Assembly: GCA_946965045.2 (NCBI GenBank)
Contig: OX337230.1
Location: 2,232,001 to 2,296,000 of the forward strand
Direction: 5' to 3'
From: Epithemia pelagica
Lineage: Eukaryota > Bacillariophyta > Bacillariophyceae > Surirellales > Surirellaceae
Length of the DNA stretch: 64,000 bases
Shown here: positions 20,156 to 32,900 of the stretch, piece after piece
Position numbering within the stretch: position 1 is the first letter of the stretch
Layout: each line of letters begins with the position of its first letter
The notes under the pieces: generated by a model
The model's input: only the letters and a program-made list of their open reading frames with translations
The model's database searches: none
Told to the model about the DNA's origin: nothing
Translations under genes and position numbers: made by a program

Positions 20156-22463
20156 ATGAAGTCTTTCCTGTTACATTTGGCTGGTCTATTCTACTTTCAC
20201 TTCTTAATACAGGCAACAGCAGTTGTGGGAGAGAATCTATGGGACTGGGATGAGGCCACCAAGTCGTTCTCTGATCACAACGGTGCAAGGCACAAAAATG
20301 AGACATCCCCAAAAGCCAGCAACATCCAAGAACAAAGACATGGAGCGTCCTTCAAGTCAGATATTCAACGAAGGCTTGAATGCGAGTTGAATTCGGGGGG
20401 TAATTACGGTGTTTTGGCTGGAACCAGCCCAAGATATCCTTCCTATTATTATCAGGTTGTTTTCCCCAGTGGCACTGATCAGTTCGACGTGGAGGAGACA
20501 TTGCGTCCTTCTCTTCAGCGTGCTGTGGTCAATGGTTTCCTCTCCTCGCTTTTTGTATGCCCTTCAGGAGAGCCAATTTCGGGTGTCTTGGGAGTTAGCT
20601 CGAACTATGAAGATCTTTTCTCTGGCTGTGAGTTTGCTTGCTCGTTTACCCATCCTGTTGTAGTAGAGGATCGCCGTTTGACGGATGAGTGCACAAATTC
20701 TGCTTTTTTATTTTGAAGTCTAACTCTCTTTTTCCTTGGTCGAACGTTTCACCATGTACACACGTACACGCAATCTACTTTGATCAGCAGCTCCTTGTTT
20801 GATTGAAAAGAACACCGATGAGGAATGTTTCACCTATCAAGGTCGGCCCATTTTGTGGACCTCCTCTGAAATTCCAAATTCAGCCACTGCTCAAGCTATT
20901 GTTCGTCCGCTTGTTCATTCGTTCATGTTTTACCATTCCCAGGAACTCCTTGCTTTGGATAGTAGAATAATAAAAATTGAATACATGGAAGAGCAAGATG
21001 GACAACTTGTTCGACCACCGGATTTGTTTGTTTCTGACGCACCAACCAAGAGTCCAACTCCTCCTCCAACACGATCACCAACGCCTAGACCAACCAGCGC
21101 ACCTGTCATTCCTCCTTCTCCAAGCCCGACCGCGCCGCCGACCATACGAACACCAGTTCCAACTTTCACTCCCACTCTTTCCGGGGCTCCATCACAATCC
21201 GCATCTCCAGCGACGACTTCAACGGCACAGCCAACCACTCCTGGCTTTAACAGCGAGGTGCGAAACAGGGGAGACGATACTAATGGTGATGATGATGAAT
21301 CAGATTCCTGGTGGTTCTGGGTGGCAGTAGGTGGTGGAGCTGTTGTGCTTCTCTCATGTTGCGTGTGCTTCTTCTGTTTCTGCCATCCATGTTCAGGACG
21401 AAACTCTGCTTCGCCCAAAACCATGGAACATGGTGTCGGTGTTGAGGGTCCCTCATCATCGATGCGCTCCATCGATAAAGGGATCAACCGTCGCGCAACG
21501 GAAAGGGCTAGTGGTGGTCGTCGTCGACTGGGACGGCGAAAGGGCAACAAGGGGAAGCAAGACGGCGACGAGCTACGAACGTCGTCCCGAAGCGGAGAAT
21601 ATGTTCCACCAGGAGGAGATTTGTTTCCTGAATCTGCACCTCCTAGGTTTTCCGTCGAGGAAGATGAGTTTGATGTGGAGCAGGGCAGTAATATACCAGA
21701 GGAGGACGAGTTAACTGGAGACATGGGTTCGAGGGAAGGGGGCTATGAAAACGAAGAGTTTTACGATGAAGAAGATGGAAATGTAAGATACGAGGATGGG
21801 GACTACGAGGAAGGCTACGATGATGAAGGGGAAGAGATCAATTATCACGAGGACGATGAATACGATGACGAAGCAGACGGTCAGGTTCTGGACAACATTC
21901 ACAGTGAAGCCATTCATGATTATATCAATGATGATGAAATGGACAGTCGAATGGACGGAGGTGAAGATGCCTTTACGCAAGGAGAGGATAATGCAGAATA
22001 TAATGATTATGATGATGGTGAAGAATACATGGAGGAAGGTGAAGAGTACGCTTTCGGTCAAGACGGATATGACGATATTGAGCACCAAGATAATGGCGAT
22101 GAATATGACGAAAATGGCGAAGAATACTATGAAGAAGAATACTATGAGAACGAGGAACAATATCACGATGATGATGGCGGAGAATATCCGTACGATGATG
22201 GCGAAGAAGGAGATCAGGACGCCGGTGGGGACTACGATGGCGATGGAGGCTACAGCGGTGGGGACTACGTCGACAGTGGCTATGGCGGAGTTGATCCCAG
22301 TGATGTAGGAGATGAAGAGGAAGAGGAAGAGGAAGAAATTGAATACGATTCCGAAGAAGATGCCGATGACCACACGGAAGAGTACATTGACGAAACTATT
22401 CATTCAACTGGCACGGGAAACCATGAAGTCTCAAAAGATTGGCAATCGAGCAGCGTGGTTTAA
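20156..22463 (+). CDS. Type I membrane protein with Pro/Thr stalk and acidic tail (paralogue A)
   Basis: Exons 20156-20627 and 20791-22463 (the acceptor could shift by 3 bases, CAGCAG), 714 aa. Signal peptide MKSFLLHLAGLFYFHFLIQA. An ectodomain follows with YYYQVVFPSG, a Cys at LFVCPSG and PCLIEKNTDEEC just after the splice. Residues 240-310 are a Pro/Thr/Ser stalk with PT repeats, likely glycosylated. One membrane helix lies at about 330-356, rich in Cys on its inner half. A basic GGRRRLGRRKGNKGK patch comes next, then 260 residues dominated by Asp, Glu, Tyr and Gly. The ectodomain, stalk and phase-1 intron position are shared with the next gene. The topology recalls silicalemma-type diatom membrane proteins, but I claim no identity. 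Function unknown. Confidence 0.8.
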
Positions 22464-23163
22464 GGGGGGAGAGGGGAGTGGCTATGGATATCATTTTGGT
22501 CTCAAACGCTGATTGACGTCTTCCCCATGAAATTATGTGTTTTACGTACATAAGCAATCCCGAAAGAGGCAATGTCCCGGGAGAACTGACGATTGTCGCG
22601 CCTTTCCAACGCTAGCATGTCGGATTCCACTGAAACTGCTTGTCATTGACCATGTATGTTTTGAGGCTATGACTTGAACTGTTTGATGATGTAAATGGGG
22701 TACGTTGGACGTCCTCATCTTCCCGATAGGTCTGGTAACTTTTCTCTGGGAACTCTAGTGTTCGGGATTAAAGTTTTTATGCGTTGACATGACAGGAGAG
22801 AGAACCCGAGAAAATCCGTTCCAAGAATTAGATTGGGAAAATTAATAGACGCGCGCGTTCAACGGACAATGTGCTTAGGGCTATTATAAAATAGGAAGAT
22901 TGGTCCTATGGGCAATTATTTCGATATCGTTTTGTTCTTGCTTTTTCGGAAAGGGCCCAAACACCCCAAATAGGTAGATGGTAGATGCACCACAAACCGC
23001 AAGTGTTTCAGGAGTCAGGAATTTGTTGCGGCCTCTCGTCGATCGTTGTGGCAAAGCAGAAAGAGCCAAGGAAAACTTGTATGAGCATGGAGATTGATGA
23101 CGAGTAGATAGCCTCTTGTATTGCGCTAGAGGGTTTTCCAAGAAAGACGAAGGACCATGAAGA
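22464..23163. other. Intergenic region between the paralogues
   Basis: 700 bp with no convincing gene. It contains GCGCGCG at 22850-22858 and an upstream out-of-frame ATG at 23157 that overlaps the next start. Confidence 0.4.
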
Positions 23164-26100
23164 ATGAGACAATTGGCATATATTCTTCTCGTTGCATGGT
23201 CATTCTACCTCATCGATGTGGTGTTGGGGGGAACAAGGCAGCAACAACGTCATACGCCAATCAGTCCTGTATCTCAAACGCGACGCCAACAGCTGCGAGG
23301 ATACGAGAGTGTGTCAAGTGGTGTAGTCGAGGCAATTCGACAAGATGAAACAGAACGTGTCGGGCGTCTTCGTCGACGAGCTAGAGAGACGCCAATCAAC
23401 GGAGGTGCCAGTGCCACTGTCACATCAGGAGATGTCAATGGTGAAAAATCAAACGACAAAGATGAAATACGACGTCGTATCCAGGACGAAGAAGAACAAT
23501 GCGTTCTGAGTAGTTCTGGAAGCTACGGAGACCTCCAAAATCAAGACCCCTATCTCGTGTCGTTTTATTATCAAGCCGTGTTTGTTCCGGAAACGACAGA
23601 GTTTGAGATAAACGACTCCTTACTGCCGCTGTTGGAAAGAGCCATCACCGTAGGGATATTGCCTGGGTTGTTTGAATGTCCAGGATTGGCACCCAAGGGA
23701 CCAGTGTCCGGAATAACTATGGGGTTTCCAGATACTCGTACTACTTCAGGTGAGTGTCATTCGTATCGTTGTATGCCATTTTCCAAAAGTCATCTCACAT
23801 TGAATGCCACACATTGTCTCCTTTTCTTGAAATTCTTCTGGCTCAACCTACATGTTTAAATGGTGTAACAGTTCCATGTCTTAGTGTCCTGAGCGGAAAT
23901 TGTCAGGCGTTTGAGGGGAAACTGCTAGTCTTTGGAAATGCCTTGGCCAATAAACAGGAAGCACAGCAGATCGCAAACCGTTTGGTCGAAAATTTTATTG
24001 TTCGCTCAGGTGGTTTGACAAGTTCAGCCTTGGATGATTCTCGCGTTGTGGATAGTCTGTTTGTCCTCAACGTGAATGGAGTCTTTTTACGGGCGACCGC
24101 CGCTCCAACCGTAGCGCCCACTGCAGTCCCTTCCCCACAGCCAACGGCCTTGCCAACCACCTCGCCACCCACAAAGTCTCCCACGGTGATAACGGGGCAA
24201 CCGTCGAGACTTCCCACGAAACAGCCAACTTCCAATCCACCCACAAAACAACCCTCCACCTCAGTACCCACCAAACAACCCTCCCCTTCATCACCAACGC
24301 AACGACCCACTCCGCGACCCACGCGACGCCCTGTAACGACACTTCCAACCACAGCCCCTCCAACGCCACAACCTTCTTTTCCCACGAATTTTCCAACCCG
24401 TTTGCCCACAACCCAACCCGTTCTAGCACCCACACTAACTCCGACAGTCGAATCAACATCGCCCTCTCCACCTTCTTCCGTCAACAGTGTTTCAACCCGT
24501 ACAGCCGAGAACGATGGTGACAATGACTTCCTTGCTTGGCGTGCCTTATTTCTTGCAGCGTTTGCTGTGTTGGTCTTGATCCTCTTTTGCCTACTGTTCT
24601 GCGTTCTGTATCGTTTCAACGAAAAATATGGTTCCTACACGAAGAGTGACAAAAAGGACGACCAAGAAAACAACGTTGTGGCGGAAGCACGCAGCAATGA
24701 CAATTCTCTGAATATGGATATTCCAGTTCCTGTGGTGAGCGGTGCATCTGCCCTCTCATCTGTGCGCGATCCTCCGCCCGCGGGATCGCGGGAACCTTTA
24801 GATGCATCGTCACGAATTTCCTACTACTCCCGAGTCTCCTCGTCGTCATCTTCCATGACGGAACCTGACGTTTCATCGCCCGGTTCAAGGAAGGGCCCGT
24901 CCGTCGCCAAAGTGGGGCCACCGGCTCGACGGTGGAGACGTAAAAAGAAGGGTTCCGAACACTCCTCTGTAACACGTCCCCAAATCCCTGATGAGCCTCA
25001 AGACTCACCTTCGCAGGCTAGTACTCTGAATAGCTATCTTGTGCTTGAAAATGAAGGCGGCGTCGGTATTGAAGCATTCAAGGATGAAGAATCCAGAGAT
25101 GGGCAAATTCTCAATCACAGGCTTCCATTTTATAATGAAGACGACGATGACAGTGAAAGTCCATCCGCTCCGACGGGTGGACTGCCCCGGGTGTATGACT
25201 TCCGTGATCCATCCGCTCCGACGGGTGATATGCCCCGGGTGTATGACTTCCGTGAACCTATAGGCGAGCCATCTTTCAACCCCGAGGCTTCTTTTGATTC
25301 GCTGCCTCAGTCCTTATTGAAGGGTCCCGATGAATCTCATCAGGTCACTGATATTAATGAATTGGACGCCACTTCATATGAGTCATTATCGCATTCGCAT
25401 TCGATGATTGGCGAGGAAGAGGATCTAGAAACCGCTACTAACCACCAAGGTCCAGTTGTCAATGACGATCTCCGACCAGCTGAATCGGAGCGTACGCTTC
25501 CACGGTCGTTGTTGAAAGGACCAAATCAATATCAACGTGTTAATAACCTGAATGAGTTGGACGATATTCATTCTCAAGAAACACCACCGCGGTCCCTCAG
25601 AGGCACAATAAAGGATAAGAGTAGTCGCAGGGTGGGCGAATTTGAATCCGTGGTGTCTCAAAATACTTTTCCCACACCTAAGTCCTATCTACCGAATCAG
25701 GAACATCTCGTGGAAGCGGACGAGGCGAGTTCCATTCAAAGTTCTCAGACGAGTTCCATGGAAAGTTCTCAGATCAGTTCGCTTCAAAGTTCTCAGATGA
25801 GTTCACAAGTTAGCGGCATTCACGGTTCAATGAGAGACTCTGCTGATAGTTCGTATTCATATAGGGGTTCCATTCAGGGTTCTCCAGAGTCCCTACTGGA
25901 TGGGCATGAATACAACTCCCCCAGCAATGGGTCGGACGGTCTTCGCTCGATACTGCGCACACCGGGTCGTAGAGCCCGTGGCGGTGGACAAGATATTGGA
26001 AGTTCGTCGGGGCATGGATCTCAAGGGTTAGACTCGTATGATACATTTCCTTCTTCCATTCTGAGGACGCCCATTGAAGAAAGTGAGAGGAATCAATATT

Positions 26101-29100
26101 TTGTTGACGATTCTTCGTCTTCCGCCGGTCAATCGTTGCCATCGCCTCAGGTTTCGACCAGAACCGGAGTGCTTTCGCCAGGTGGCAGTGAACAAAGCCC
26201 TCTTTCACACACCAGTTTCAGCCGTGGTAGCTGGAACAGCAATTTGATTGTGGCCACGAAGGATGCACAACTTGGAGAAGATTATCCTGCAGAAGCTGAC
26301 TATGGCAGTTCCAGTGATGGCTCCATGGACGACGGTAGTGAACAGAGCAATAGTGATTATGACGATGATTTGATTGACTATGATGATGATGATGACAACG
26401 ACGACGATTCCTACGATGATGATCGTGATGATGGAAGCTACTCAGACCAAGAGACTGGTGAGGATGATCCGTTGATTGCCCTCAATTCTTTGGCTGATAC
26501 AACCATCACCACGATTTCGGGGCCAGGCGGAAGTAGGAAGGCTCCGGGGGACAACGACTCTGGTGAGAATGACTCTGTGATGGAAATCGACACTGAAGAT
26601 GGAACGGCGGGGACGGGGGCAGATACAGGAGGCCACACAAATGGTCTTGGAGCCTCTGTTAGTTCGTCACTCGCCTTCTTGAAATCAGGTCCAGTCCGAC
26701 GAAACGACTCAGCCCTTCAGGATGATGGTTACGGGCGTGACAATGATCCACCGGCGTCCTATTCTGATTCCGACGGGGACGATATAGAGCAATATGTCCG
26801 TCCAGAAACAGAAAAGTATGGAGATTTTAGACAGGCCCACAAGTACGCGGAATCCAGCGTTGATGATGAAAGTGAGGTTACGGATGAGAATGAAAGTGGC
26901 GTTTATAGTTACGAGGAACTTACCGTTTATACGGAATCGACAAATCCTATTTCAATGTCACAAAAGGAGGATGCTGGTAGCCGATCGGTTCCAGCACTGA
27001 GTTTAGAAGGGAAGCCCCATCAGATTCCTGATGGCAAGGCAGAGGAAAGCGTTGGTGGTTCTGAACCTCTCTCGCTAGAAGAGGAAGAGGTTGAAATCCC
27101 TCTTGAACAACTTGGAGACGAGTCAGATACCGTTGACACAGAGGTATCCACAAATGATGCAAAGGACAAGAGTGAGACAGAATCTGATCCAGGGGACTAC
27201 ACTCCTCCGGGTTTAGGTGCTCCGTTTATTGATGATATCCTTCAAAGTCTTCAATCCGACGACTCTGTGTTATTCGATGGTGGGCTTACAACTGAAAGAA
27301 GTGAAAGAATGCCAGTCTCCAAAACCGATGAAAGTGTGACGAAGACATCGACAGGAGCCGAAGAGCTCAACAACTTACAGAGCGAAGTCGATTTGCTGCG
27401 CAGCCAGGTCAATGAAATGAAGAAAGTTGAACAAGAAGCAGCTTCTCTGCGAAAGGAACGAGACAGGTATTATTTGCAAAAGAATGACCTTGAACGAGAA
27501 ATGAAAGAAAAACTTCAAGCAGCGGAAAGAAAGAGAAAAGATCCTGAGGACATGGCCACTATCATGCATCTTTTGGAAGAGAACGAGTCTCTGATATCGG
27601 AGATGATGGATCTGAGAACACAAGTGAACAATCTTGAGCAGCAGCGTAGTTCCATGATGAAAGAGCAGCAACAACAAGCTTCATCTGAGACATATACCAG
27701 AGGCAGAGAGGTTGACACCAACGCAGCACACATATTAGATTCAAATGGAGGTACAGACAACAACACTTCAGGTAAACAGAACGAATCTCCAGGGCTTGAC
27801 CGCGAGACAAGCAAGGATAGTGATGGAGAGAAGCTGATACCAAACAAAGTTGAATCACGAAGAGAAGACGAAAGTTTTCAGTCGAAAGGACACACTGGCG
27901 CAAGTTTTGGACCCAAACACGGTCCGATCAACGCCAACCTCGCCGCAGTTGAAAGGACAGCCGAGCCACGTATTGGTGATGGCAGTGATTCGTATGATGA
28001 GCTGACACCAAATGATGATGACGGAGACCAACACGGGGCTCCAAAAACGGTTATCAATACCAGGGGCTCGGGATTATCGGGAGGCAGCTTCCACTCACAG
28101 GAAGGAAAGGAGGGTGATCACTCGAATGGGAGTGGGTCTTATGAAGAAGAAACTCTTCCAGATGACTATAACATTGGAGATGTCTTTCTCACACAAGAAG
28201 ACCTGGCGAAGACAGCGAAGCTCTATGACGGGTCCGACGATGAATCGTATTACGAAGAAGATGATGATTCGTCGGTTGACTATGCCCTTCACACGATTGA
28301 AGAAGAAGAGGAAGAAGATGGCTCGGATAGCGATGAGCTAGATCTCGACATTGGCAATCAAATCAGCTTCTTTAGCGATCACAGCGATAACGAAGAAAGT
28401 TCTTTGAACAATTCAATTGTGCTGCATTTGCAAAACGAGCTACGCAGCCACGAATATGACCCGTCGAGTAGCGAAGCTTCAATAGAAGAGTGGAAGGCTG
28501 TGGAAGAATATCCACGTTTGCTGGATCAAGATGGGGACGAGACTTCCGGAGCTGACTCATTCGTAGGTGGACGTGATGACAAAGGTCTCCTTGGTGAAGT
28601 TCCATCAGAAAACAGTTCAGGAACAATTTCCGTTGATGCAAAAGGTTCTGGTCAGGTCACCTCCGGCAGCGGAAATAACCACAATATTTCCAACGACAGT
28701 GGACAAGATTTGACCGAAGCGAAGCGTACTACCATCACTGAAAATGATAAACCTGACAATTTCTCTAACAAGGATACAGAAAAACACCCGGAAGAGGCTG
28801 AAAAGGTGGAAATGCGGTCGCAGCCCGCCCCTCCTCCTCCTCCTCCTCCTCCTCCTCCTCCTCCACGCGTGGAATCCGTACAGAATCCGCCCGGTCAATT
28901 GGACAGCACTGAAAACGAAGTTCACTTTTGCAATACTTGTGGTTTGGATTGTTCCGTCGTATCAGAAGAAGTAACGTGTCAGGAGTGCAGAGATGTATTC
29001 TACTGCAGTCCGGAATGTGCAGAGTGGGACTGGGGAAAGGGGGGCCATTCTTTGGAGTGCAGCAGGAAATTTTCAAAGAAGAAGCGGTCTCCTCGGTCCC

Positions 29101-29864
29101 CGAAACGCAAGGGTCTCTTGCACGCAAACAATAACGATCGCGAGGCACCGAAACTCCGATCTAAACTGAAAATGGTCGACCTTGAGAAGGACGTCGAAAA
29201 TGAGATTAATAACAAGGAAAGCGAAGGTGCTATTCTTGACGGAGGACAAGCTATTGAGTCCGACCTTGATCATACTATTGCTGGTGAAGAAGGGAGTCAT
29301 AAGAGTTCTTCTGCGCATTCTCATCATACATCCATTGGTCCCGTTTCCCCTGATGCTAAGATCCTACTTACAGCTACTGAAGCTGACCCAATCGAGATTA
29401 GTGGAGATATGAGTCGAGATTCTACCAGTGGTCTCGCGGAAGCATCAGTGTTGGGAGAAGAGAACGGAGATTCTGACCTCTCTTTCAATCACACTCCAAT
29501 TAGCGAAAAAAGCAAAATTGATATATCGCTGAGCAATGCTATTGGTGCGTCACCCTTCGGTAACCGTGCAGGATATATTTTTGTAGAGCTAAGTTCAGAT
29601 GAAGAAGAGCCCAATCTTCATAGTGTTTCGAAGTATCCGTACATGTACACGGATGCATCGAGTGAATCTACGGGTCCTTCCTCTCCACACAGCGATGTGA
29701 TGAATGTTCCAACCAAGAAAGCTGCACAAGATCTCCAGGAAGAATGTCAAGACGACGCCTCTGTGTCCTCGGGTGAAACCGACAGCACGGGTCCACCCAT
29801 GCCGACGGGTGAAGAGACAGAAGAGGCACATGAAGACGATTCTTATTTATCCAATGGAGAATGA
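23164..29864 (+). CDS. Giant type I membrane protein with Pro/Thr stalk and C-terminal MYND finger (paralogue B)
   Basis: Exons 23164-23749 and 23872-29864, intron 122 bp, 2192 aa. Signal peptide MRQLAYILLVAWSFYLIDV; ectodomain with SFYYQAVFVPE, LFECPG and VPCLSVLSGNC, aligned to paralogue A, with the intron at the same place and phase. The Pro/Thr stalk (PTKQP repeats) lies at about 269-399 and the membrane helix at 420-443. The cytoplasmic part is about 1750 residues of Ser/Asp/Glu-rich sequence with internal repeats: two PSAPTG-PRVYDFR units, two SLLKGP units, two SILRTP-type units and SSQ-SS runs. A coiled coil spans about 1359-1469 and 12 prolines lie near 1850. A MYND zinc finger follows at about 1881-1927 (CNTCGLDC, VTCQEC, FYCSPEC, HSLEC). 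MYND domains bind proline-rich peptides. Function unknown. Confidence 0.82.
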
Positions 29865-29902
29865 GCCTGATGGCAAGTGTATGTGCCAACCCGTCAAAGA
29901 CG

Positions 29903-32900
29903 TCAAACTCGAACTCCTTGCCAGTCCTGTTGGCACAAGACACACTGATTCTTGCCAGATTGTTTAAACCATTGTGTAAGACAATCAGCGTGGAAGCGGT
30001 TGTGACATGTGACACATTCCAGTGAAGGGAGCTTATGTGTCTTAACATGAAGTACAGAGTAGCAGATCGGGCAGGGTTCGACACCATCGAATTCTTTGTC
30101 GACATTGTCTTTCCACAACATCAGTGCATCTTGAAGCGTCCCTCCTTGGTTATTTATCATGAGAGTAATCTGCAGGCTCCAGCGCTTAAATCTGCTCAGA
30201 GGAACTCCCAAGGTTCTACTACAGTCCACCTCAGCACTGCGGAGTGGGAATGAAGCTGGCAGTCGAATTAGAACAGTAAGAGTAAAGTCATCTTGCATGT
30301 ATGTTGCAGTGACTTCGCGGCTCATAACGCTGCCTGATACATTCATATCTCCATAATTCTTTGTAGCCTCTTTCATTCGACTCATTTCTCGTTTCAGTAT
30401 TGCCGGTGCAATGTGCCGCTCGACAAGAGACTGAACTCGCGGCATGTATACCTTAGGACAGTCCTCCTCCCACCACCGACGACACAGTGATGGAAGTGTT
30501 TCAAATGTTCGGAATAGAACGAGAGAGGAGAGATTAGACAAACCAATATTCTCCTCATTCTCCAGTATCGTGTCAGTATCCCATACGTGTAAGGGAGAAT
30601 TGTGCACACTCTTGGACGAGTTTATCGTTTCATTGAAAAGAATCGAAACATTGAGCACTGATGGAACCACGTCTGCTCTTGTCAGATAAGACACAAATGC
30701 AGGGCGACTTCGGAAATCCTTTGGAGCTGAGGTCTCAATCAAGCGAAGAACCGAAATCCAAGCGAGCAAACGGCCAATCATCTTTGACTCCTTCAAATCC
30801 TCAAATGTTTCGTCTTGCCAGGTCTCTATTTCGCGCATCATACTGATTGGAAGCCACTGGCTTACTATCTCCACGTCCTCTTCAAGCTCAAGCGCACCTT
30901 GGCTGTCCATACCCTCTTTCCATTCTTTCAGATGCGCGCTGGTAGATGGATCCAAAACGATATCTTGCTCCGTTCTTAAGACTTCCCCCTTACCGAGAAG
31001 ACAGTCCAGCAGATTGAATGCATAGAAACGAGAGACACCAGAAAACAGTGCGTAAACAAGATCTTCAGCGACAGGAGGGACTATGCACTCTGCCAGAAGC
31101 TCACGACCACCTTGCACCCGCGATAAATCTTCGATTATCCTTGGAAAGTCAGAGTAACTTTTCCAAACTGGGTTTTCCCCCGGGTTTAGGTCTTCATCTA
31201 GATTCCAGTTTCCGGTCGAAAACGATTCGATTGCAACAGACAAACAAGCCCTTTCGGCTGTCCTGAGATCTAGTTTGGTTTCGACCATTGAAAAAAATGC
31301 AGGAGACCGCCTTGCGACGGACAGTGCCTTCAGACCAAGCATCGAATCACTTGTGAATCCAGAGATTTTCGATCCCTCGAGTAAGCTTTGTGCCAACGAA
31401 AACATGACCAGAATCACTTTCTCGACCAAAGGTGTGTTGTCCTGATTGACACGCACAATCGGCAAAGACACTACAAGCCACGCCAACACAGCGCGGTCCA
31501 AGTCGAGTTGCTCACCGACGCCTAGTTCACTGTTGTAGAGATCAGCAATCCTTTCATGGGAAGATAGTGGTTCCACAGGGAAAACCCTGAATGTGCCGTA
31601 CCGACTCTCGCTATTACGACCGAAACCAAACGACAGGGCAAGCTTCCACAGGCTTTCTCGAGCGTTTTCAACTTCCTTATTCTTCAACGCCAGCACCAGG
31701 CTTTTCTCTTCGTCGGAAAGAAGTTTGAAAATTTCGAAATGGGTGCTCCCAATACCACGAGCACTGCCCACTGCAACACGTGCAACCAGAGCGTTCAAAA
31801 CATCACCTAAGCCAATCGTGTCACAAATAGAGGTGTAATATGGACGCAAAAGTTCTCCCACAATTCGATCTCGAAGTCGTGAGGCACCTGCGGTTTCTCG
31901 GGAATGCGTTGTTGCTGATGGAGATAACAGTGAGTCTTCTTGGACTAAACGAAGTCTGTTAACAACGGTTTGCCGTTCGGACTTCTCCCCGTTCCGAATA
32001 AAATGAATTGTAAAGTAGTATCCTGCCTCAGCATCATAATGTGCTTTCGCTACCGAAACAGGCTCTACATGACTCGGACTTTTGGGGTCCGTCACGTACC
32101 ACAACTTGTCGCCTTCCCGGATCTCACTTGGAACCGGAACCGGATCCAAGGGTGTGGGAACAGACTGAGGGAAAGCATACCGAAGAAGGATACACAGCAC
32201 TCCGGTAAGCTGTAGAGCGCTCGAGGAAGCATTTGAATCTGAAGTACCACCAGTCAGGCATGTCACAATTAACGAGACAACATGGTCTACAGCTTCAAAG
32301 AGAAGGGTTTCATGGCCAGAAGCCCCGACCTCTTCAATGAAAACAGAGCATCTGTCCTGACCATTGCTGAGCGTTGCTGCAACGCTAAGATCGGTGCTTG
32401 CCTCGCATATATGAACAAGAATCTGAACCAAGAGTCCCACACTGTTTTCTACGTGCTCAAGCAAGCTTAATCGCACACTTTTGTCGTCAATGTAGGTAAA
32501 AAGGGCCATAACCAAGCCGTACATATAGGAAGGCCTATCCGTCCAAACTTGGGCATTGTCTAATCCCAAAAGGGAGAAAGAGGGCATCAGAGAATTTTTG
32601 AGACCAACTCGACACATCTCAACCAATCGGCAGGCACGAAGGCCCCACTGGGAAGGGAAGTTCTCGTCCTTGTCATCGACAGACTTTTCCTCCACTTGTC
32701 GCTCGATTTCAGTGGACGCTTTGTCAACCACCCGAGATGCCAATTCCATGTTTGATTCAAGAACTTCTGTGTAGCGAAATTTCCATTCAACCTCACCGTT
32801 GCCAGCCTTGGAGATGATATTATGTTCTTGAAGCCACGATTGTATCAAAATAGTTTCGACCGTGGAAATATCTAGCAGGTTCTCATACTGGGTCAATCGG

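Noticed and set aside
21711-22403. Minus-strand frame encoding a very hydrophobic Ile/Val/Phe protein
   Set aside because: It is the complement of the GAT/GAA-rich acidic tail of paralogue A, which reads as hydrophobic codons by base composition alone.
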